Translations under genes and position numbers: made by a program
From: Torreya grandis
Taxonomy: Eukaryota > Streptophyta > Pinopsida > Cupressales > Taxaceae
Reading direction: 5' to 3'
Assembly: GCA_037957365.1 (NCBI GenBank)
Contig: JARHVA010000398.1
Coordinates: 1,057,001-1,121,000, forward strand
DNA length: 64,000 nucleotides
Shown: piece after piece, positions 10,721 to 22,000 of the stretch
How positions within the stretch are numbered: the first letter of the stretch is position 1
How the letters are laid out: every line of letters begins with the position of its first letter
The notes under the pieces: model-generated
Seen by the model: only the letters and a program-made list of their open reading frames with translations
Database searches by the model: none
What the model was told of the DNA's origin: nothing

Positions 10721-11794
10721 ATATGTCACCCTTTCCCTTAACAAAAATAAAGGAAGAATCTCCAACCTTAATGTTGGAATCAGAACTCAAACTATGAGAT
10801 ACAAAGGACTCTTTGGAAGAATTCATATGGTGTGAAACACCAAAATCTAGAACCCAAATGTCTAAAATAGGTGACTGTGATCTCTCGATAACATTAAGTG
10901 CTTTCCCATGCTCATGAGATGGAGAAGAAGTGGAGATAGAAATCTTGTGTTTCTTGATGACATCTTCTAGGGCTTGCATTCTCTTAAAACACCTAGACTC
11001 TTCATGACCAGTCCTCCCACAATAGGAGCATGATAGGTTAGACTTATTCTTGGATTTAGAAGATGATTATGGTTTAGATGTGTTGGTGTTGGGCTTAGGT
11101 GTATTTTGAGATGAATAAGGAGTGTTCTTCTTCTTACTCTTTTTTTGCCATTATTCTTAGGATGTGATACTACTAATTCTTTTTGAGAGATGGAAGACTC
11201 AAGGCGAGACAATTTGGATTCCTCCTTAGTAAGTCTCTCATAAAACAACTCTGAATCAGGCATTTTGAATGCGACACCTAAGGCATCCATGATACAAAAA
11301 AAGGTGGAAGCAAAGATTTGGAATGGACAACTCAACTTGAACAAAATCAAGTACACACAATTTTCATCTTTTTTATCTCATCCACTCCCATTAAACTATG
11401 TGAACAAATTTTTAAAATTAATGACATAGTCTAAAATAGAGGCAAAGTCATTGAGATTGAGTGAAGTAAGCTTCACTTCAAGCTGCATGGCTCTCATGTG
11501 ATCCACTTTTCAAAATAAACCCTTTTACTTATCCCACATTTTGGATGGAATATCTCACCCATCCAAATGAAATAACAAACTATCACTCACATTATTCTTT
11601 ATTAAAACCATACACTCTTCAAACTTACATTGGTGCTAATTTTTTTGAAACTCTCTTATAAATTGTGGTTGAGTTTCATTCATTAGGGACCATAATCCTT
11701 TACGTTTTATAATGGTTTCCATTCTAGGTCTCCATGTATGGTAATTGTGTATAGTTAAAGGCTCACAATGATCAATACCAGAAGTAGAAGCCAT
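10719..11794 (-). pseudogene. Copia gag and protease (broken)
   Basis: A plausible gag start ATG is at 11794-11792 (minus), giving MASTSGIDHCEPLTIHNY and then TWRPRMETIIKRKGLWSL, a typical Copia gag N-terminus. The zinc knuckle is exact: CSYCGRTGHEESRC at 11030-10989 (CX2CX4HX4C). The protease region at 10719-10979 reads WVLDFGVSHHM, with the catalytic DSG changed to DFG. Several stops and frameshifts separate the N-terminus, middle and knuckle. Confidence 0.8.
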
Positions 11795-12430
11795 GCTAGT
11801 GAATCACCAAAGAGCAGAAAGAATAAAAAAGGGTGCACAAATTGGCATCGAGATAACCCCCAAAGGATTGTATTAGGATCCCTTCCAATTTGACAGTTTA
11901 TAAAATTAGTGAATTTCTACAAAGTAATGACACCAATGGATATATAATTGAAAACCATACACTTTTGAAAAAAATGAAACTCAATTTTTAGTTATAGTTT
12001 AAAATTTATAGGCTTTTCAAATTCCTGTAAATGGGTCAAAAACATTAAAATTTACACTAAAAACATATTTTATTGACCAAAATGGAATTAAAGGTAGGAT
12101 TCCAACCAATCGTTGGAATAGGAATTGAACCATGGACTTAAAAAATCCAATGAAAGTGAAAAAATATCTGTCAAGTGATCTCTATGCATGTATAAGTGAA
12201 CTGTACTTCCTCTTGAAGCAAAAATATAGCTTATAAAAGAATAAAAAATGAAATAGCAAGCTATTTTTGAGAGAAGAAATGGTGGATTATAGTTGTTTTT
12301 AAACTAAAAATGGTGCTTCCAAGGAATCCAATGCTAGGTACAAGTCTTCTTTGAGGGTCTATAAAGGCAACCCCTGCCTTCTATCCTTATTACACGTACA
12401 AGCTGATAAAAAATGCCAAGAGGGATGATC
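11795..12430. other. Copia leader/LTR remnant and junction back to G1, unresolved
   Basis: The Copia 5' leader, primer site and right LTR should lie here, but no copy of 7382-7667 is visible. At 11852-11863 the sequence only faintly resembles a reverse-complemented Met-tRNA primer site. The exact point where G1 resumes cannot be set. No coding signal. Confidence 0.35.
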
Positions 12431-12840
12431 CAATGCACTTATGCTAGTCTTAAATGTTTGACTACCAATGCCAAAGCATAACAAACACCTCAGAAAGCAC
12501 AGGTCTAAAAAACATCATAGGCCTTTGAACTTCAACAAAGACCACTCCTCTAAGAAATATGCTAACCTTCTCTCACCTCCCATGCAATGTGCAATCCAAC
12601 ACAAGGTAGAAACTCTCTTTTCCAATATGGGATGCTATCTAGATCTACACTGCCTAGCTCCAGGTTCCAATGTAACTTCACTTAACTCAGTCTAACATAA
12701 TGTAATATTGATGTATGCATCCAAGAAGAATTTCTAAACACTACGATAAACTCCTATTTACAAGAAGAAGCAAGTAGAAATTTGAATATAACTATCAAAA
12801 ATTACAAGGCTGATAAGCATAAAGAGCAATTTTTAGTGCA
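12431..12840 (+). other. Basic ORF region of uncertain origin in G1
   Basis: A 75-codon open frame at 12468-12695 is rich in Lys and His at its N-terminus. It could be a degraded tail of the G1 gag-like region, but no motif decides this. Not called as a gene. Confidence 0.25.
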
Positions 12841-14280
12841 ACCCTATAATATAATCATGGAAGATGAAGAATAGATAGAATCCAGTGATAATAATGAGGA
12901 CCTAGATTTGAAGGGTTCCTTCAAAGCTAAGCGAGAAGTAGAAAAACCAAAATCCAAAATTGTAGAGCAATCTGAAGATGAACAACTACAAAAGTTAAAT
13001 ATTTAGGAAGAAGAAGTCATAGGACACTGCAAGACTCTTTTCCAAGTAGGTCCAACAAGATATATCGAGAACTATTAAATAAATTGGTAGGGAACATTGG
13101 TACCAAAGATGCACAAAGCTTGTGACTTTGGGTGACTATTATACACAAAAAGAGTTATCAGAAGGCTTGTAATTTATGCAAAATTATCAAGATGTGTTCC
13201 CAACAAAGTTTTTAGAAGTCAAGGGTGTAGGTCATTCATTTGAGGAGATGCACATAGAACTCAAGGAGTGCACATCGCCTATTAATAACACCTATACATG
13301 CTAAATCCCAATATGAAGTTTAAAGTCAAAGTTGAAATTGACCAAATGCATGAAGCATGGATTATCTATTTGGTAAAAAAGGTAGTATGGGTAAGTCCAA
13401 TGGTGGTATAACCTAAAAATTAGGATAAATTAGAGTTTGTGGGGACAATAAGACATTGAACGATGCATTCATAAATGACCCATTCCCAATTCCCTTTAAA
13501 AAGTTTTGGGGTCAGTCATAGGGTATGAAGTCTATTCCTTCATACATGGATTCAATTTCTATCACCAAATACCTATTGTAGTCGATGATCAGGCTAAAAC
13601 CACACTTGAAATGGAATGGGGCTTCTTTGCATATAAGGTAATGCCTTTTGGTCTAAAGAATGATCACATTATTTTCTTTAGGGCTATGATCATTTCACTT
13701 AAATATTTCATACATTACTTCTTTAAAGTCTATCTTGATGATTGTGTTATATTCTCTCTATTTAAAGAATACTTATCCAAGTTGTGACTTATGTTATAAT
13801 GATGTTGAGCTCTATGCATTGCATTTAATTTGAAAAAGTGTTTATTTTTACACCATTTGGTGTTCTCTTGGGCCACATAGTGTGCAACAATGGGATTTTA
13901 GTTTATCAAGCTATATTTATAGTCATTTTGAGTATGCCACCTCCTACAAGTTCTACTAAAGTTAGATCCTTCCTTAGATATACATATTATTACAAGTTCA
14001 TAAAAGGGTACATATGTCAATGGCAAGATTATTACACAAAGATATGAAGTTTGAGTGGACTAATGAGTGTTAGGCATATTTTGTGGATATGAAACAAAGG
14101 TTGGTAACAATTCCCATATTAATGTTCCCTGATTGGATTAATCCATTTCATGTTCAGGTAGATGCTTTAGGAACCATACTAGGAGTTGTTTTGGCTCAGC
14201 TAGGAGATGAAAGTTTGGATCACCCCAATCACTTCATAAGCATAAAATTATCAGCAATAGAGAATAATTAAACTACAACA
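12841..14280 (+). pseudogene. Gypsy G1 reverse transcriptase (broken)
   Basis: Pre-RT part: 13080-13260 reads NIGT, then YQDVFPTKFLEVKG. RT: 13310-13500 reads YRLNPNMKFKVKVEIDQM-like text with PMVV. The block 13506-13787 then gives YEVYSFIHGFNFYHQIPI, FFAYKVMPFGLKN and FFKVYLDDCVIF. The YxDD catalytic box (YLDD) and the MPFGLKN box are intact. 13838-14047 continues with LLGHIVCNNG, PPPTSSTKVRSFL and YYKFIKGY, the thumb/connection region. About eight stops or frameshifts break it. Clearly Ty3/Gypsy by motif set. Confidence 0.9.
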
Positions 14281-14560
14281 AAGTGAGAGACCCTTGGCTA
14301 TGGTGTTTGTGCTTCAAAAATACATGCACTATCTCTTAACAACACCATTTGAATTATTTACATATCACTAGGCTTTGTGATACCTAGTGAATAAGTCTAT
14401 GCTAGGAGAAAGGATATCGAGGTGGTTAATGTTATTCTGATAATTTTAGTTTAAGATCAATGTGAGACTTGGAAGAGAAAATGTGGCACCAGATCATCTT
14501 AACCAAATAAGAAATGGTGAGGAACTAGAATAATTACAATATGAGTCACCGACACTTATT
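14060..14560 (+). pseudogene. Gypsy G1 RNaseH (broken)
   Basis: The frame at 14083-14271 reads IPILMFPDWINPFHVQVDALGTILG and VLAQLGDESLDHPNHF. It continues in other frames with ENN-TTTK-RE-LAMVF-like text and a YLVNKSMLG block near 14390. The first RNaseH Asp (VDA) is present. It follows RT directly, as in Gypsy pol. Confidence 0.8.
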
Positions 14561-15121
14561 CAAAGTCACTATGATTCCAAAAAATCTAGAGGACATAGCC
14601 AATTTACTATAACAAGGAGTCTTTTATGCACATTATATCAAAAAAGATTAAAATTAGTTGATTGCATGAGCCTTACCTTTTAGTATTATCAATGGATTTA
14701 TATATGAAATGTCTAAGGATGTTGTGTAAAGTAACCTTGGAGCACGAGAGACCAAAATTACTAGAAGAATCACACTAGGGAATTGGAGGACACTTCACAG
14801 GGGAATCAACTATGAGGAAGATATTACAAAGTGGCCTATGGTGGCCAACCTTATTCTTGGATGGAATCAAAGTCATAAAACACTACAACATTTGTCAAAG
14901 AATAGGAAGGCTAAATCAAAGTGATGAAATGCCTTTGAATCTGATGTTAGCAATGTAACCTTTTAATCAATGGGAAATTAAATTTGTAGGACCTATTAAT
15001 CAGTCAAGAAAACATAGTCATGTCAGGTGTATAATTATTGCAATAGATCACTTCACCAAATGGTTAGAAACTACCACAAAATCAAGTTGTAGTGTAAGAG
15101 AGAACCAAATTTTTACATGAG

Positions 15122-15126
15122 AACAT
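15122..15126. repeat. Target-site duplication AACAT, left copy
   Basis: Directly precedes the TG start of the solo LTR; identical to 15585-15589. Confidence 0.85.
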
Positions 15127-15584
15127 TGTAAGATTTTCCCAAGAATGGATGTCCAAGACCGATGATAAGAAGATTGAACACACAAATTTGTTGAAGCTAA
15201 AAATTAAGAAATGATTAGAATATACAATAGTTGTATTAAAAAATGGATATGGATTGCATAAAAAAGACTTGAAACTTACAAATCACAAAGCTCACAAATA
15301 TCACAACTCTCAAAGTTGTCACATCTCACAACTTACACAACTCTTAACTAAGTAGCTCACCACAATCCATAAGACTCCAAATATTCCATATCAATAAATC
15401 TTACAAAGGGATATACATATATATGAAAGTTAGGAGAATCCCAACAATACCATGCCTGTGGGACTAACTTCCCCTAAATAGGTAGAGGAAAGGCAAGGAG
15501 CCAACATCCCAATACATGTAGGATAAACTTTTCAAATGTACAAACACAACTAAATGGTAGGAAAATAAATATCCTACACCATCA
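15127..15584 (-). mobile_element. Solo LTR (458 bp) in the G1 integrase
   Basis: The inserted sequence begins TGTAAGATTTT and ends ACACCATCA. AACAT lies at 15122-15126 and again at 15585-15589. Deleting the insert and one AACAT restores GAG-AAC-ATC-ATT-ACC-AAG (E-N-I-I-T-K) in the integrase frame, so boundaries are exact. On the minus strand a TATA-like CATATATATG (near 15415) precedes the presumed transcribed part, so I read the LTR as minus-oriented; it looks Copia-like. No internal domain remains, which implies LTR-LTR recombination. Confidence 0.85.
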
Positions 15585-15589
15585 AACAT
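15585..15589. repeat. Target-site duplication AACAT, right copy
   Basis: Follows the CA end of the solo LTR; identical to 15122-15126. Confidence 0.85.
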
Positions 15590-16506
15590 CATTACCAAGT
15601 TTGGATGTTTGGTGAAGTTAACAATAGAGGAACACACTTTCTGAACAATATTATCAAGACCTTGACAAAAGAATTTATGATATCACACCATAAGAGCACA
15701 ACCTATCATCCTCAAGCTAATGGCTAGGCGTAAGCATCCAACAAAGTACTTGAGAATATGCTTACAAAAATATGCAATGACTAGAAAGACCATTAGGAGG
15801 ATCAAATTCTTACGATCCTATGGGCATATAAGACTAATTATAAGTGTGTGACAGGGTTCACTCCTTTCTAATTTATCTATGTGATAGAAGCAATTATGCG
15901 TATAAAATATATAGTTCCAATTTTATGATTCACATTGATAATGCATCTAGGAGATCATGATTCACTTCAGGCAAGGTTGTTAAATCTAACTTGAATGGAA
16001 GAAACTTCATAGAGAGTGAGTTTGACATAGGAAATAAATAAGTAGAGTAAAAAAGCATGGCATGATTGAATTATGCGATCTGAAAAGTTTTATCTAGAGC
16101 AAACAATGTTATTATATGATAACAAATTTTGAGCACATCTAAGTGAACTAGGCATTCAGTAGAAAGGACCATACATCATCCCCAAAGTATTGCAATAAGG
16201 AACAACAATACTAAGGGACCTTCAAGGAACCATTCTTTTGAGGTGTGTAAATTGTTGCAGGATTAAGCCTTACCGCTATTGATCTGTATTAATCTTAGGC
16301 TAAAAATTAAGTGGGTGCTGAGTAACACAATGTAGTTAGGATTTTTGTTTCAATTATTATGTTCTTATCTTTTTTAAGGTTTGTAGTGTAGTTGTGTATA
16401 GTGTGATCTCTATATCACAGGCTATTAAAACATAGTTTAAAAATTCAATGTCGTAGAGTGTCAAAGGAAAACAACAAAATGATGAACACTATGAAGAGAA
16501 GTCAAC

Positions 16507-17423
16507 ATGAGGTTAACACGAGATCAAATAATTAATCCCAAGAATAAAGTAGGGCCAAAAGGGGTACAAAGGATAGGTAACCAATGGTCATTCACAAAGC
16601 AGTTAATGATGAAGAACTTCAAAGCTTGCATCTTTTCTAAATCATATCATAATGTCATACTCATGCTATGTACAATAAGGGGAAGTTTTAGAAGAAAAAA
16701 GGTGACATGTCACATCGAAGAAAACCATAAGCCAAACCAATGAATCTGTTCAATAAAGTGTAAGGGTCACATCACCATAACTAATAAAATTTAAACCAAG
16801 AACACAATAATGTAAAAGCATCTTAGTGAAATTCAATGCAAAGTGTCAGACATATAGAACAAAATAAATCTTTATTAACAAAGGGAATGCAGAGCAAACC
16901 ACCATTAAAACCATTTGCGAGTAAGAACCATCTCTATGATTTGAGCTTGATCCATTCACCTGATCATAGATTTTCCAACAACATTAATTTGAGTTACATC
17001 CATCTATCGAGATCCTACCAAATAACAACTATGGATTAATCATAACTCTTGATTCTATTGACAGATGCACAAAAAGAAGAAATGGGGATTGGCCTCTCAC
17101 TGAGGCAAACACAATACCATGATCCAAATTCATTTTATTTTATTGATATAGTGGAAGCCAATCTTTTTATCACAAACCAAGCCATAACAACATAACTAGG
17201 AGCCTTAACTCTTCAACACCCTCTATGAGGATCATATGCAGAGTGACTCATTAAGCTCCTTACATTTGGCCAATTGGATAAAGTAATGATGACACCATTG
17301 AGTCACTACAATGAAGGCACATTTCATTTGTCTAAGGATGTGACCATATTTATCGACCCCACAACGATGGCAAGGGAAATAAGGCTTCCAACATGAGGCA
17401 AATCCCTCTTACCATACAAAACT
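16507..17423 (+). pseudogene. Third ORF of Gypsy G1, N-terminal part
   Basis: Downstream of integrase a 78-codon open frame (16507-16743) starts MRLTRDQIINPKNKVGPKG. Further on (about 17060-17425) a long frame reads TDAQKEEMGIGLSLRQTQYH, then FYFIDIVEANLFITNQ and LIKLLTFGQLDKVMMTPLSH, then TIFIDPTTMAREIRLPT. It is interrupted only by TAA/TGA nonsense codons, two of which fit CGA to TGA decay, and by no frameshift over about 120 codons. This indicates former protein coding after pol. No enzymatic motif, signal peptide or clear membrane helix is visible, so I assign no function. It is cut at 17424 by an insertion and continues after 19006. Confidence 0.6.
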
Positions 17424-17785
17424 TGTTAATTTTTGGTACATGTTATCAAAGCTTGTGTAGAAAATAATAAGACTACACAACAATGTTAATAACACCCTAA
17501 TAATATTCTTCATTCAATAGTTCAATTCATTTAGGACTATAACATAAGAGAGAGTACAATGTTTTATAGAGTATTGATCTCCTAATATCAAGGAGTCAAC
17601 TCTTATTCCCTAAATCTCTCCACCTATATCTAATCCTTCATATCTCTCACTCAACTCCTAATATCATTCTAACAAGCCTTTATTATCTTTCACACACTAT
17701 CTACGTGAGTTATCAATACAATCACATAATTATTTATTTTCTCTAACTATTACAATATATTTACTCACCCATGTGAGAATTAACA
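17424..17785 (-). repeat. Candidate LTR with TGTTAATT..AATTAACA ends
   Basis: Inverted 8-bp termini and an adjacent minus-strand purine run support an LTR. Only about 30 bp of a partner (18976-19006) was found. Confidence 0.45.
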
Positions 17786-18529
17786 AGACTTTTACTAACG
17801 TTCCCCCACAAGTATAAACATGGGGAGAAGACAAACATATCCTGTTGATGTTGCTCTTTGAAAACACTGCGTAGAATAGGTATAACTCCACCAAGTTGTC
17901 TCTTTACCCTCATGAAGACATAGCTCCAGAGCCAAATTCTGTAGATCGTTCCATCCCCTAGATTCCCAAATTTTGAAACCCCCAGATTTCTAGAGCCTCT
18001 GAATTTTATGAACAACCATCCATGTTGAGTTTACCTCAAAATATTCTCCTATCCTCAAAGAGTGCTTCTTTGGAATATGTGACTTTCTCAAATGTTATTG
18101 TAGATTTTATTGACCACAAAATGAAAACATAAAATGGATGTGAACATGGATATAATTATGTTCTTATTTTTTAATACACACCACACAATATTAAATTAAA
18201 AGATTGAAAAAACAAACCACTAAATCACTCTACAACCTCATCATTAGTGATTGACGAAAGAACACTCCAAATCCTCCTACCTCCATCCTTTTGCAAATTA
18301 TCACTTAACAAATTTAATATTGACTCATATATTATTGCCTTAATAAAGAACTAACCGCACAACATCTAAACGAACAATGACAAAAGTTCAATTAAGGATT
18401 GGATTTTAACAATATTATTTATTTTGATATACTTTTGACGAACAAGACTCTAAGATGGACCAAATTTAAAATAAGCTTGAAGACATAAATGAATGTATAA
18501 CCAAAATACTTTCATGTAAATGACAACTA

Positions 18530-18965
18530 TTTAAAACACACCGATGGCTTTGGAGTCCACATGCAATATTTTTTCTTGGATAAACTGAATATGCCAGTAA
18601 TGCTTCGAACGTAATAAGCTCCACGTATTTCGTCCCTTTTCCACGAATCTGCCAATGGAAAAGTGCACGGTGCGAACTGATGATTAATACATCTACTGCT
18701 CCAAAAACAAGATGAGCGAAGTGGGCGTTTGGCAATACAAAGTAGGTCGAATATCAAATCTGATGCAAGCGGCTTGGTTCGTAGTTTAATGCAAATGCCC
18801 CACAGAGACGAGGTCGAGCCTAGTGTAAGAAGTGTTCAGTAGAACGTAAGTGAGATGAATCTGCCACAACAGAGACAAGGTCGAGCTTGGTCTTGCTTTG
18901 AGGAAGGCAAATGTCGATCCAATAGAGTCGATGAATGCAATGTTGATCATAACAATTCTGGATTT
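18530..18965 (-). other. CpG-rich segment of unknown origin inside the insertion
   Basis: This stretch of about 430 bp has many CpG sites (for example TTCGAACG, CACGTATTTCG, GCACGGTGCG, GACGAGGTCGAG) while the surrounding retroelements are CpG-depleted. On the minus strand it holds overlapping open frames (18527-18757, 18466-18735, 18786-19040) that I do not recognise. An internal direct repeat of about 22 bp, AGAGACRAGGTCGAGC in core, occurs near 18804 and 18870. It may be a captured host fragment or a younger insertion. No domain is visible. Confidence 0.4.
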
Positions 18966-19006
18966 GATCTCCATACAACTCACATAATTATTTATTTTTT
19001 CTAACA

Positions 19007-22000
19007 AGCCTTTTCTTAACAAAACCAAGGCCCCTCCCATTCACTCAGAGATTGAAGAGAACTATTCTATGGCATCTAGAGAGATCCCTATTGATTTGGT
19101 CGATGATGCTACAATACAAGTATTGTCTGAATGTATTACCAAGCACTTTTGGCATATTACTGAAAGTGTGAGGTAGAGTACCAAAGTGGTCATTGATATT
19201 GCGTATCGAATGGTCTTGCAGAATGAGAACTTCAACAACCCTGAGTTTTTAGTCTCCAAAATCATCACAAACATTGATAAAGTCGTCAACAACATGTCGC
19301 AAGATTTCCAATACCAATTCCCAGTATTACTCCTCTGTTTCACACAATGGAAGCCTCCTTACAATTTTGTTGCTACTAATGTTGATTTTTGGCTTGCGAC
19401 CACCTTCACCAACATTATATGGACCAAGACATGTCAATATCATTAGTAGTTGGGTCAGTTCAATGCATGGTGGGTGGAGGTTCAAGGTCTCATCATTTTG
19501 CACCCTCATGTGCCCAAAGACACCTTGCAATCCCTAGGGTGACATGTAGTTGTTACAAAGCTATACGATAGCATTCAAATCAAAGTCCATGAGTTTCCCA
19601 AGGTGACAACCACTTCGTTGCCTTTATTCATCACCATGTTGAATGTGCATAGATAAATTCAACAACCAAAAAAGCCATGGCTGCCATAATCATTCAACCG
19701 CTACAATATATGCTTGCAGGCACGCAACAACCTTTACCACAACAACCCTTAATACACCCATAAATCAAAGAACATGCACCTTAACATAGATTAGTGGCCC
19801 TATTAGAGACTACCAAGGGCAAAATAATGGCATTGATGCAGAGAAAAATGCCACCTCTTCCACCAAAGAGGAAGACTTGCGGAACCAACCCTTAGTCGAG
19901 TGACACAAATGTACCTAAGATTGTTGTGGAAAATGATCTCCATCAACTTAGCATAGCTGAGGAATACATTTAAAAGTCTATGTTGGAAGACATGGGCACA
20001 AATCTATATGAGGAGGAAGAAGAAAAATAAAATTTCTTCTGGAAAGCAGTGCACACTTTTCAAGTGTGCTAAAACATCCCAAAATTTCTAATAGTTGATG
20101 ATCCCACACCTCTGGATTCAATCATAGTTGACACTATCATGGAGGAAGAAGAGATGAAGTGAAAAATGTCAACCATATTCTAAGGCAAAGTGAGACAAGG
20201 ATCATCTATAGGACAAGTTACATAGTCATAACCAGAGGTAACACAAGGCACAAAACAACAAGTAAGCCCTCAAAGTCATTAATACATAGACTTAGAATGC
20301 ACACAATGCCTATGATCTCTCCTTCCATTGTAAAATTCATGGGATCATTTGTCACACCACCAATGGTGTAGAAGATTGAGTTTGAAGAAGAACAAACTAC
20401 AAAATAACAACTTACTATGACGATCTACACCTACAAGCACTTGAAGTTCTTATTCGTCCTACCTGCACAAAGGCACCAGTAAGCTGGTGCACAGTGGTGA
20501 CATCCTCTCCCTCATGATTCACTAGTTTATTCATCTATGTCCTTATCTCCATCTCTATATTCCTCACTCATGCATAAGAAGCTCAAGAAAGCGAGTACCA
20601 ACAACTAGAGCAACCAAAGGCACATGTGGATATTGCAGTAGGAAAGGAAGTTGCATAGACCAAAATAATGAAATATAAGGCACATAAGGAAGTAGAAAAT
20701 AAGACAAAGAAGGATTAGAGGAAGAAGAAGAAATAAGAAGCTAAAGCACAATAAAAGAAGAAAGAGGCAGAAGAAGAGAAACAAAAGAAACAAGCAGAAG
20801 AAGTTGCACAAAAGAAGCATGAAAAAAAAGAAGAGTAAAAGAAGCAAGAAGAATAAACTATGAAAAAGAATAAGGAACATGCAGATAAGGAAGTACAAGA
20901 AGGAAAATAGAAGAAGGCTGAGGTTGATGCAGTATCCAAGGCAAAGGAGAAAAACAAAGAGGCCCTATGAAAGTAGGAAAAAGAGAATAAATAAAGGGCC
21001 GAGGAGTAAGCTATTAAGAATGCTATGCATAAGGTAGAGGAATAAACTAAGGCATAAACAAAGGGCCAATGAGCATCAAGAGTAAAATAAGAAGGCTGAA
21101 GTTGCATCCCAACCAAAAATAGAGCAGGGCAAATAGGTGTAGATAATTGAAGCTCAACAACCATCTAACACATCACAAGGATGCATATTAACCCATGGAG
21201 GTGCACAAGAAAAAGCCTCACAACATAGGCCAATATCCAGTCAATGGATGTGGCACATCCCAACTCCATTGACATGAAGGATAACATTCACACTCCCTAT
21301 GGTGCAAATCTGACACCAACCAATAATGACAACAACTGCAACTTATTCATTAGTTATGGCCATAATATTATAGGAAACGTCACTTGATGTGACTAAGTTT
21401 TCCTTAGAAAAGTAGATTGAGTGAGCTACAATGTTCTAGGAATCAATTTAAAAAATTGCATCTCATTTAGAATAAGATGTAACCCAGCTTAAATATGACA
21501 ATGTAAAATTACATCACTGCCTCAACAAGGTCAAACAGATATTTGGTGATACATGCCATGTGCTGGTTGATCAAGTCCAAGGTGACCAAGTCATGTTTGA
21601 GGAGAAGTAACTCACATCTCTTTTGTTCTAATTTACAAAAGATTGGCTCATTATACAGAAGTTGTAACATCTTCAAATGCAAGGTTAGAACTTGAAGGCA
21701 ATAATATAGGCTATATTTGAGCTCCTCAAGGAGTATGAGTAAGTCTTATAAATTGCTATGCTCTAAGCTCAACGCACAACCATAAACATGATCAACTGGA
21801 ATAGTAGCTGAACAACACATGGAGTGAAGCCAACCTGGATTTTGCCAAGGCCAAACAATCCAAAGAAATAATGGGAGACCATTTAGCTACAGATGAGCAG
21901 TTGGATGTCACACTAAAGAAATCTCTTGCTTCAATAAATTATGTGATGGAGAAGCTACAAACATGGAAAAATGAGATGTTGCACAATACATTTACTGACA

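Larger units (their letters stand above)
7382..11870 (-). mobile_element. Ty1/Copia element, minus strand, inserted in G1
   Basis: Read on the minus strand, all Copia domains follow in canonical order: gag with zinc knuckle, protease, GAG-pre-integrase, integrase, RT, RNaseH, then a polypurine tract and one LTR. Order PR-IN-RT-RNH identifies Copia rather than Gypsy. The left LTR is recognisable; a matching right LTR is not, so the right boundary is approximate and probably truncated or badly decayed. Stops and frameshifts occur in every domain. Confidence 0.8.
14561..16300 (+). pseudogene. Gypsy G1 integrase, interrupted by a solo LTR
   Basis: The zinc-binding region lies near 14760-14930. 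The core begins at about 14960 with QWEIKFVGPINQS and IIIAIDHFTKWLE, holding the first catalytic Asp. At 15126 it is cut by a solo LTR. After 15584 it resumes as [31 protein letters not shown] and LENMLTKICND, then WAYKTNYKCVTGFTPF, with the PQANG/LE region that carries the catalytic Glu. The end (about 16150-16290) reads GPYIIPKVL, a short chromodomain-less tail. Most breaks are nonsense mutations. Confidence 0.85.
17424..19006 (-). mobile_element. Short LTR-like insertion in the third ORF, probably a Copia remnant
   Basis: The block 17424-17785 (362 bp) has perfect 8-bp inverted ends (TGTTAATT and AATTAACA), as LTRs do. On its right the minus strand shows a GTGGGGGAACG purine run, as expected upstream of a 3' LTR. 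At 18976-19006 a run of about 30 bp (CACATAATTATTTATTTTNTCTAAC form) repeats an internal piece of that LTR (17717-17747), suggesting a truncated second LTR. No target duplication was found and no pol domain is visible. An insertion is supported because the third ORF is readable on both sides. Confidence 0.45.

Noticed and set aside
12114..12131. TGGAATAGGAATTGAACC, resembling a tRNA 3' end or primer site (minus strand has GGTTCAATTCC)
   Set aside because: No A box, no cloverleaf, and no LTR end next to it; chance or a very old tRNA-derived fragment.
20605..21164. Phe/Leu/Ser-rich minus-strand frames resembling membrane proteins
   Set aside because: They are the antisense of a Lys/Glu-rich coiled-coil-like stretch of the Gypsy third ORF.
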